In this document: positions 53,401-59,667 of the stretch, piece by piece
Layout of the letters: each line of letters begins with the position of its first letter
Numbering within the stretch: the stretch's first letter is position 1
From: Paenibacillus_F chitinolyticus_A
Lineage (GTDB): Bacteria; Bacillota; Bacilli; Paenibacillales; NBRC-103111
Length of the DNA stretch: 64,000 nt
NCBI RefSeq assembly: GCF_045038035.1
Contig: NZ_CP173427.1
Span: 2,790,001-2,854,000 of the forward strand
Direction: 5' to 3'
Made by a program: the position numbers and the translations under genes
Notes under the pieces: model-generated
The model's input: only the letters and a program-made list of their open reading frames with translations
The model's database searches: none
Told to the model about the DNA's origin: nothing

Positions 53401-56400
53401 GCTGGTTTGAAAGCTGAGTACGGCCGAGGCGCCCGGCGCAATGATGCCGACGGGAACACCCACAGACGGATTGGCCGACGGCAGCGGAACACCGTTCAGA
53501 ACCACGCTTCCCGGAATGAATACCGATCCGGCCGGGATGGAATCCGTGGCGAGAACACCGGTCACGTTCTCGATGCCGTTATTGGTCGCCGTGATGGTGT
53601 AGGAGACGACATCTCCGAGGACGGCATCCGTAGAAGCTGTTGTAAGTGTAACCGTCACGTTGGGAGCCGAGACCGGGATCACAAGCGCGTTGGACAAGGC
53701 CGAGCCGGTAACGGAGCGTCCGTCCGGAGGGACAAATACAAAGCTTGTGGAAGCCTGATCGAGAAGGATCGATGAGGCCGGAACGGAGTTTACGACCGTT
53801 TGGAACGTGACCGTCACGGGAACGCCGGGCGCGACGGAACCGACGGGAATTCCGGCCGAAGGATCGGCTCCGGCGCGTGGAGAACCGTTCACGGTAACGC
53901 TGTTGGCAAGCAGGACGGAACCGGCGGGAATCAGATCCGTCACGGTTGCCGAAGCGGCAATGTTTCCGCTGTTGGAAAGCACGAGCGTGTAAGTAATCGT
54001 GTCTCCTACGGTTGCGTTGACGGTATTTGCGCTTTTGGCTATAGACAGAATGGTTTGATAGACGGGAACGGTAACGGTGTTCGATAAAGAAGAGAAAGAG
54101 AGCGTGCCGCTTGTAAAACTGACGGAACCGCGGTTCACTAGCTGTCCGGAGGCCGGCAGCGAATTGACAAGCACGCTGAAAGTTACGGCAGCCGCTCCCC
54201 CCGGAACAATCAGACCCGCCGGCACGCCTGCGGAAGGGTTTGCGGCCGGCACAGGGACGCTGTTGACAGTCACGCTTCCGGGCACGAGCGTTGTGCCGCC
54301 GGGAATAGAGTCGGTCACGATCACGTTCGTCACATTCTCAATGCCGTTATTCACTGCGACAAGCGTGTACGTGATCGTATCGCCTACGACGGCATCGGCG
54401 GCGCTTGCGCTTTTGCTTATGACAACATTAGGAGCGGAAACCGGGATCACGACGGTGTTGGACGAAGCGGAGCCGGAAACCGTCCGTCCGTCCGGAGGCT
54501 GATACGTATACGACACGGCTGCCTGATCGACTAACTGTGGAGGCGTAGGCACGGAAGTAATCACCACCTGAAATGTCAGAGTCGTTGAAGCGCCGGGTGC
54601 CAGAGTGCCCGCGGCGATACCGCCGGCGGGGTTGGCTCCCGGTAGGGGGACTTGGTTGAGGGCGACGCTGTTGGACACAAGCGAACTGCCGGCCGGAATC
54701 GCATCGGTAATCGAAGCGGTAACCCCGATATTTCCGCTATTGGAGGCTGTGATCGAGTAGGTGACAAGATCGCCTACGGTTCCTTGCGAGAGATTTGCGC
54801 TTTTCTTTACGGTGACGATGGGCCCGTAGACAGGAAGACTGACCGTATTGGAGGCTGCCGAACCGCTGAAGGAACCGCTCGTGTAGCTGACGGTTGCCTG
54901 GTTTACAAGCTGCGGCGGGGAAGGCAGCGACAAGACCTGCACCGAGAAGACGAGGGTCGATGAAGCTCCGGCCGCAATGGTCCCCGCAGAGATACCGTTA
55001 GCCGGATTAACGGCCGGAACGGCGGTGCCGTTTACTTTTACGCTTCCTGCAACGAAGACGGAGCCGGCCGGAATCGGATCGGTTACTACGACGTTCGATA
55101 CGGCACCTGTCCCGCTGTTGGAAACCGTCAGCGTATAAGTTACCACATCCCCCGGAATCGCATCGGGTGCGGACGGGCTTTTCACGATCGTAACATTCGG
55201 CAGGGAGACGGGAAGCGTAACGCTATTGGAGGAGACGGAGCCAGTCAGCGAGCGTCCATCGGGCGGACGGTAGGTATATGAAACCTGGGCCTGGTCGGTC
55301 AAAACAGGCGGTGCGGGGAGCGTGTTGACGACGGTTTGGAATGTGACCGTCACGGCCGCTCCCGGTCCCGCGGAACCCGCGGCTATGCCCGTAGCTGGAT
55401 TGGCTCCCGGGACCGGAACCCCTCCGACCGTCACACTATTGGCGACAAAAGACGAACCGGCCGGGATCGGATCCGTCACGGTAAGCTGGGCGGCCAGATT
55501 GCCCGAATTCGTTACGGTGACGGTATAGGTAACGGTATCGCCGACGGTGACACGTGAGGCGCCGGCGCTTTTCACAGCGGCCAGAACCGGCTGGTAAACA
55601 GGTACAATCAGAAGGTCGGATACGGCCGTTCCGGAAAACGCTCCGCTGGTAAAGCTCGCGGAAGCCTGGTTGCTAAGCTGCGGCGGAGAGGGCAGAGTAT
55701 TGACCTGTACGGCAAACGTTACGGCCGCGGAAGCGCCTGCCGCAATGCTTCCGACGGGAATGCCCGCGGCAGGATTGGCGGTGAGAAGCGGCGCTCCCCT
55801 TACATTTACGCTTCCCGTAACAAACGAAGAGCCCGCCGGAATCGGGTCGGTCACCACGACACCCGATACGGCTTCTATCCCGTTGTTCGTAACGGCAATC
55901 GTGTAAGTCAACGTATCGCCGATTACCGCATCCGTGGCGGAAGCGGTTTTGACAACCGACACGTTAGGCGCCGAAACCGGGATGGTAAGCGTATTGGACG
56001 ACACCGTGCCGGTCAGCGTTCTTCCGTCCGGAAGACGGTACGTGTAAGCCGCTGCGGCCTGATCGCTTAGCTGCGGAGGGGCGGGCAAGGAATTTACGAC
56101 CGTCTGAAAAGTAACCGTTGACGTCGTTCCAGGCGAAACAGTTCCGACGGATATGCCCGTAACCGGATCGGCTCCGGCCAGCGGCAGTCCGTTAACGGTT
56201 ACGCTGTTCGGAGCGAACGAGGAACCGGCGGGAATCGGGTCCGTCAGCGTAATGCTCGCGTTGTAGTTGCCGCTGTTCGTCAAACTCACCGTGTAGGTCA
56301 CACTGTCTCCTACAGTAGCTCTTGCCGTATCGGCGCTCTTGACGGCCGAGAGCACGGGTTGGTAAACCGGAACAGATACCGTATTGGAAACGGAAGAGCC

Positions 56401-59334
56401 GGTAAAAGCACCGGATGTAAAACTGACGGTTGCCTGGTTTCCGAGCGTGGCGGGAGAGGGCAGCGAAGTAACGGCAACCGTAAATTGCAGCGTCGTCGAA
56501 GCTCCGGCGGCGATAGCGCCTACCGGCACTCCAGCGGCGGGATTGGCCGCCGGGACAGCGGTCCCGTTCACAGTTACACTGCCGGTATTGAATGTGGTGC
56601 CGGCCGGAACCGGGTCGGTTATAACGACGCTGGTTACCGGGACATTGCCGCCGTTGGCGGCGACAACCGTGTACGTAATGACGTCTCCGACAGTGGCGGC
56701 CGTGTTGGAAACGGATTTGACGGCTGTGACGTTCGGCGCCGATACAGGAACGGACACTTCATTGGAGACGGCACTTCCGGTGAGCGTCCGCCCGTCCGGG
56801 GGCAGATACGTATAGGACACGGTCGCCTGATCCACGAGCCGGGATGAAGCGGGCAGGGAAGCGACGACTGTCTGGAACGTGATGACGGAGCTTGCACCGG
56901 CCGCCAAACTTCCCGCCGCGAATCCCGCTGCCGGATTCGCCGCCGGTAAAGACGTGCCGTTGACCGTGACACTGCCCGCAAGAAACGTGGAGCCGGCCGG
57001 AATCGGATCACTCACGTTAAGGGAGACGGGAAGGTTGCCGGAGTTTTTTACAGTGACGGTATAAGTGAGGGTCGCACCGACCGTCGCGCTTGCGGGACTG
57101 ACGCTTTTCACCGCCGATACGACCGCTTGGTAGACAGGCAGCGTGATCGTATTGGACAGGGACGAGCCGGTAAAAGCGCCGGACGAAAAGCTGACAGTCG
57201 CCTGGTTGGAAAGCTGAGCGGGCGACGGAACGGATGTTACATTAACACGGAAAGTGACCACTGCCGAGGAGCCCGCTGCAATGGATGCGACGGGAACCCC
57301 TGTCGCCGGATTTGCGGCAGGCACCGCCGTCCCGTTCACGGTTACGCTGCCGGTAACGAGTGAGGAGCCGGCCGGAATCGGATCGGTTACGACCACACCG
57401 GTGACGGCCGTAATCCCGTTATTCGTCGCCGTAATGGTGTAAGTCACGGTGTCTCCGACGACAGCGTCCGTTGCACCGGCGGTTTTGACCACGGTAACGT
57501 TCGGCGCCGAGACGGGAATGGACAGCGTGTTGGATACCGCCGAACCGGAAAGCGTCCGCCCGTCGGGAGGAGAATACGTGTAGCTGGCCGTGCCCTGATC
57601 GGTTAGTTTTCCCCCGGTGGGGACAGACGTCACAACCGTTTGAAACGTGACGGTAACGACGCCCCCTCCGGCATCGATGTTGCCGACGGAGAACCCCGTC
57701 GCCGGATTTGCGGCCGGCTGGGATGTTCCGTTGACGGTTACACTGCCCGTCACAAAAGTGGACCCCGCGGGAATGGGATCGGTCAACGTGGCGGCCGCAC
57801 GGATACTCCCCGTGTTCGTAGCCGTCAAGGTGTAAGTAACCGTATCTCCCACGGTCGCGGTAGAAGTGTTCGCCGTTTTGACGAGTCCGATAACCGGCTG
57901 ATAGATCGGGACGGTGAGTGTGTTCGAGGGAACGCTCCCCGAAATAACCGGTCCTCCGGTAACGCTCTGAAACGAGAAACTGGCGGTCGCCTGGTTCGAA
58001 AGCTGAGCGGGCGACGGAAGGGAGGTCACGGTCACCCGGAACGTCACGGTGGTCGTACTGCCCGCGCTTATCGTCCCGAGCAGGATGCCGGCCGAAGGAT
58101 CGGTACCCGTACGGGCGGTCCCGTTGACGGTCACACTGTTCGCGGCGAGCGTGGAACCGGCCGGAATCGGATCGGTGAAGACCGTGTTGGAGGCGTCGAC
58201 CAATCCGGTATTCCTAACGGCGATGGTGTACGTGACCGTATCCCCGATGACGGCTCCGGTGACGCTGGCGGTTTTAGTCACGGTGACGAGAGGAGCGTTA
58301 ATATCGATTTGAATGGCGTTCGCATTCACGATATATCCGTCCCCGGACGTCGTCAGTTGTAAAATCGCGGAGGTCTGGGCGTTTTTCAGCGTCGAAGATA
58401 TGTCCACGTTGGTGATGTCCCAGCCCTGGCGTCCGCCGCTGATCAGCGTGCCCGGAGCTCCGTTTACGGCGTTGCGCGTACCGAACGTTCCGGTTGTATC
58501 GAGCGTGCCGTCATCTTTATTGATTTGGGACGCGAAAAAGTTGGCGGCGAAATTGTTGGCCCCCGATAAAGCCGTCAGACTCGATGCCGTCGGACCGAAC
58601 AGAGCCTGGTCCCCGGTTTTGTTGGCGTCTCCTTCCTGTGCGCTGATTAACGCACGGCCTTTTAACGTCCCCTGCGCCGGAGTGGCGAACCCGGAGATGA
58701 CCACATTGACGGCCCCCGAAGTCGACTGGACAATCTCCGCGCCCACACCCAGCGAGAGGTTCCGGAAGGGAAGACTCGGGTTCTGGTACACTACTGCCAG
58801 CGTCCATCCGGCGTGATTGGCTGTGGGGTCCGGAACGGCAAGCGTGCCTACGATGCTTTTGGCCGTGTAGGTTCCCGCGCCTCCGGCACTGACCAGAGCC
58901 GTTACATTCGCCGTGCGGACGTATGCCAGAACAGAGCTTGGAGAAACCGAGAACGTCACGTTATAGACGGTAGCGGCATCCGGAGTCACGCTCGATGTGC
59001 CCGCCGGTGTGGTGAAAGTGACGGGATTGTTGATAAAAGCGGTATTGTTGACCGTGCCGTCCAGGTAGGAGCCGCCCCAGATGAGCTCTGCGTACAATAC
59101 CGTACTTCCTGCGGGAAGAGTGAGAACTGCGGCGGAGCTGTTGGAGGTGTATAAGCTGGTCGTTCCTGCCGGATATGTACCGTACTGAAGTGTCGTGTCC
59201 GTAGTTATGTAAGCCCCTATGCTGTCTACTGTTCCTGGAACGCCGGCAGTTTCGGATCGGCTCAATCCGAGTGTGTTGCCTGTAAATGTAATGGCGCCTG
59301 TCTGGTTTGCGGCATATCGCTGCAAAAAGGCCAT
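47494..59334 (-). CDS. Giant 3946-aa DUF11-repeat surface-type protein
   Basis: About 343 N-terminal residues (MAFLQRYAANQTGAITFTGN...), rich in Thr, Ala and Gly, precede 28 DUF11/B_ant-type Ig-like repeats of about 128 aa. They alternate in two types: A (SAPNV..K..., ending FTSGAF) and B (YQP...K..., ending PPDGRT), giving 14 AB pairs. A Lys near the first strand is kept in 26 of 28 repeats, and a last-strand Asn/Asp in 25. There is no signal peptide, LPXTG, SLH or cell-wall-binding motif; the protein ends VRIVHHEE. GGAGG lies 10 nt before ATG 59334. It is probably a structural adhesin or spore-surface fibre; function is unproven. Confidence 0.9.
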   Translation of the reverse strand: MAFLQRYAANQTGAITFTGNTLGLSRSETAGVPGTVDSIGAYITTDTTLQYGTYPAGTTSLYTSNSSAAVLTLPAGSTVLYAELIWGGSYLDGTVNNTAFINNPVTFTTPAGTSSVTPDAATVYNVTFSVSPSSVLAYVRTANVTALVSAGGAGTYTAKSIVGTLAVPDPTANHAGWTLAVVYQNPSLPFRNLSLGVGAEIVQSTSGAVNVVISGFATPAQGTLKGRALISAQEGDANKTGDQALFGPTASSLTALSGANNFAANFFASQINKDDGTLDTTGTFGTRNAVNGAPGTLISGGRQGWDITNVDISSTLKNAQTSAILQLTTSGDGYIVNANAIQIDINAPLVTVTKTASVTGAVIGDTVTYTIAVRNTGLVDASNTVFTDPIPAGSTLAANSVTVNGTARTGTDPSAGILLGTISAGSTTTVTFRVTVTSLPSPAQLSNQATASFSFQSVTGGPVISGSVPSNTLTVPIYQPVIGLVKTANTSTATVGDTVTYTLTATNTGSIRAAATLTDPIPAGSTFVTGSVTVNGTSQPAANPATGFSVGNIDAGGGVVTVTFQTVVTSVPTGGKLTDQGTASYTYSPPDGRTLSGSAVSNTLSIPVSAPNVTVVKTAGATDAVVGDTVTYTITATNNGITAVTGVVVTDPIPAGSSLVTGSVTVNGTAVPAANPATGVPVASIAAGSSAVVTFRVNVTSVPSPAQLSNQATVSFSSGAFTGSSLSNTITLPVYQAVVSAVKSVSPASATVGATLTYTVTVKNSGNLPVSLNVSDPIPAGSTFLAGSVTVNGTSLPAANPAAGFAAGSLAAGASSVITFQTVVASLPASSRLVDQATVSYTYLPPDGRTLTGSAVSNEVSVPVSAPNVTAVKSVSNTAATVGDVITYTVVAANGGNVPVTSVVITDPVPAGTTFNTGSVTVNGTAVPAANPAAGVPVGAIAAGASTTLQFTVAVTSLPSPATLGNQATVSFTSGAFTGSSVSNTVSVPVYQPVLSAVKSADTARATVGDSVTYTVSLTNSGNYNASITLTDPIPAGSSFAPNSVTVNGLPLAGADPVTGISVGTVSPGTTSTVTFQTVVNSLPAPPQLSDQAAAAYTYRLPDGRTLTGTVSSNTLTIPVSAPNVSVVKTASATDAVIGDTLTYTIAVTNNGIEAVSGVVVTDPIPAGSSFVTGSVNVRGAPLLTANPAAGIPVGSIAAGASAAVTFAVQVNTLPSPPQLSNQASASFTSGAFSGTAVSDLLIVPVYQPVLAAVKSAGASRVTVGDTVTYTVTVTNSGNLAAQLTVTDPIPAGSSFVANSVTVGGVPVPGANPATGIAAGSAGPGAAVTVTFQTVVNTLPAPPVLTDQAQVSYTYRPPDGRSLTGSVSSNSVTLPVSLPNVTIVKSPSAPDAIPGDVVTYTLTVSNSGTGAVSNVVVTDPIPAGSVFVAGSVKVNGTAVPAVNPANGISAGTIAAGASSTLVFSVQVLSLPSPPQLVNQATVSYTSGSFSGSAASNTVSLPVYGPIVTVKKSANLSQGTVGDLVTYSITASNSGNIGVTASITDAIPAGSSLVSNSVALNQVPLPGANPAGGIAAGTLAPGASTTLTFQVVITSVPTPPQLVDQAAVSYTYQPPDGRTVSGSASSNTVVIPVSAPNVVISKSASAADAVVGDTITYTLVAVNNGIENVTNVIVTDSIPGGTTLVPGSVTVNSVPVPAANPSAGVPAGLIVPGGAAAVTFSVLVNSLPASGQLVNRGSVSFTSGTLSFSSLSNTVTVPVYQTILSIAKSANTVNATVGDTITYTLVLSNSGNIAASATVTDLIPAGSVLLANSVTVNGSPRAGADPSAGIPVGSVAPGVPVTVTFQTVVNSVPASSILLDQASTSFVFVPPDGRSVTGSALSNALVIPVSAPNVTVTLTTASTDAVLGDVVSYTITATNNGIENVTGVLATDSIPAGSVFIPGSVVLNGVPLPSANPSVGVPVGIIAPGASAVLSFQTSVTSLPSPPVLSNRAIVSFTSGAFTGSSTSETVLVPVYQPILAAVKTANFSNATVGDTIAYTIAVTNSGNIAASLIVTDPIPPGSTFLANSVLVNGLPLPGADPTTGIAAGSLPPGATISVSFETVVVSVPPSSRLNDQAAVAFTFQPPDGRTISESVNSNPVTIPVSAPNVTVTKTAGSTDAVVGDTIAYTITATNSGIENVANVVISDPIPAGSVLVPGSVTLNGLPVTAGNPAAGIPSGIIAPGASAVLRFQATVTSLPSPAQLLDQATVSYTSGAFTGSSVSAPLSIPVYQPLITLAKSGNSTNATVGDTITYSILVTNSGNIGAAATITDPIPAGSAFFVNSVTVNGTSYPGSDPSTGIAVGSIAPGSSTLVTFQVIVTSVPVPASLVNQASASFTFVPPDGRIIQESAVSNVVSIPVSAPDILVSKTAGSTDAAVGDTITYTITASNAGISGVTNVVVTDPIPTGSVLVPGSVTVNGVVKPGADPAAGIAVGSVAPGAVATVSFQVTVTSLPSPPVLSNQARVSYTSGAFSGSSLSDPVVISVYQPILSITKSANTANATVGDTIVYTILAVNSGDIAAVTTISDPIPAGSTFIANSVTVNGQPIPGADPTVGIAVGPIPPAGTAGVTFQVVVTSVPSPPALVDQATAAFTFQPPDGRTLSGTALSNTVSIPVSAPNVTVAKSASAADAVFGDTVTYTITAANSGIEAVTGVIVTDPIPTGSVFVPGSVTLGGVPLPLARPDAGINAGTIAAGATATVTFQVTVTSLPSPPVLSNQAAVSFTSGVFSGTSYSDPVTVPLYQPILQLVKSANFSNVTVGDTLTYSIQTTNNGNIAAALVVSDPIPSGSQFIENSVSVNGIPVPGASPVSGIIAGSVLPGSTASVMFQVLVTSVPNPQQLTDQATADFTFLPPDGRTVNGSAVSNTLSVPVSAPNVSVVKGTTAADAIFGDIVTYSIAVTNNGIEAVTDTVVTDPIPAGSVFLPGSVTVGGTTRPGTSPVTGIPLGTLASGSTTVVTFQVTVQSLPTPPQLYNQASVAFTSGAFTFSSVSNPVVVPIFQPILTVAKSGSSDNATVGDTVTYTIVLTNTGNLAASASVTDPIPPGSSFVPNSVTLNGIPLPGTDPVTGIPTGSIAPGGSAAVTFQVLVTAVPAPPLLIDQASAQFTFVSPDGRTNTGSGASNTVIVSVSSVPVTAVKETDLRSSILGDTIRYTITVTNKDADLIREVLLTDPLPQGSAFVKGSVTVDGVALPDADPNTGIAIGQLASGASASVSFQASVVSLPSPPELTNQAVVTFVSGAESESIVSNSVTVPVLQPVLTVQKTGDTDSVAAGDTVLYTITVANTGSTGAFTTITDVLPPKTVLVPDSVTVNGTVIPGADPAAGITVGTIAPGASASVSFLVRVTAMPPEGIVVNQALSAFSFQTPDGRTHEGSSASEPVVIPVTPHSVSLLKNSTVEAAAIGDVLAFGIAVTNGGQAPAADMIVTDLLPEGTSFVPGSVTVDGTALPDARPQAGIALGAVPPQSKVLIGFQVEVTSVPASAQLVNTASASFTYADNSYTVSASSDAVFVYEYGIEAVKSSVQTIATIGSEIAYNVVVTNTGTIAVNSLVLTDRLPAGTQLDADSIRIDGQLQPGANLSAGLSLPSLGPGGSASVSYMVTVTEQPDSGQIENQARIESTYVLPDGKTYSDVVASNLIGISVQSPVIVAEKSASPGIRILGDVVEYTVAIRNSGTLAADVILQDLLPPDSAYLPDSVTVNGEPRPAADPSDLAIGLLAPGTAVTAAFRLTITSLPAEGLLRNRATATFTYRLPDETAVYTGASASNEVVLPVFAPAASIDLNVDSHEAAPGDVLTYTAVITNTSRAPIVEIFTQNDLPAGLAFVPGSVRINGMAAPNADITAGIPLGELQEGESINVQFAVAILPATYGLISLRLPVGFSVRLPDGRLISGSQQSNPVTVRIVHHEE
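47507..58310 (-). repeat. 28 tandem DUF11 repeats (14 two-domain units of about 770 bp)
   Basis: The core repeats 2-22 are closely related, while the first unit and units 23-28 near the C-terminus are clearly more diverged. This indicates expansion from the middle. Each unit carries the hallmark GDT(V/I)TYT and TDPIPAGS...NSVTVNG segments. Nucleotide copies are diverged enough that the frame is stable. Confidence 0.88.
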
Positions 59335-59483
59335 CGCTGCATATCCTCCAAGTCAGATAATGATCGGCTCCCGATTAATGGAAGGTTCGACTATATCTAT
59401 GAAAGGGAATCTTGACCCTATGCATAAAAAGAGGACCACAAATACAGCGGTTTAATGTGACTAAGGATAGCGGGAAAACAAAA

Positions 59484-59514
59484 AAAGAACCTGAGCAGTT
59501 GTCTCGGGTTCTTT
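59484..59514 (-). terminator. Hairpin with minus-strand T-run upstream of the giant gene
   Basis: AAAGAACCTGAG / CTCGGGTTCTTT (12-bp stem, 7-nt loop). On the minus strand it is followed by TTTTTTT, 150 nt before the giant gene. No minus-strand gene precedes it in the window's intergenic region, so it is either a fail-safe terminator or a leader element. Confidence 0.6.
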
Positions 59515-59518
59515 AATA

Positions 59519-59547
59519 TTGCGTATAAACAAACATGATGATATAAT
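59519..59547 (+). promoter_or_regulatory. Promoter of the rph-like gene
   Basis: TTGCGT (59519-59524) and TATAAT (59542-59547) with a 17-nt spacer. A small inverted repeat, GACTC-8 nt-GAGTC (59556-59573), follows in the leader of about 115 nt. Confidence 0.6.
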
Positions 59548-59667
59548 CAGTTCACGACTCTTTTTATTGAGTCAGACATAGTAATTGCATCTTATAATTT
59601 AAGTATACCGCACCGATGAACTCTTGTCAAATGTTTTTCGCAATTTAATGGTTAGGGGAGATATCGA

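Noticed and set aside
47507..58310. CRISPR-like periodicity
   Set aside because: The repeat unit is about 385 or 770 bp, encodes protein and has no short direct repeats with unique spacers.
47776..59154. Many long plus-strand ORFs opposite the giant gene, for example 50971-52278 and 57640-58362
   Set aside because: They are antisense shadows of the DUF11 repeats. Their sequences repeat with the same period, lack ribosome-binding sites and show no plausible protein composition.
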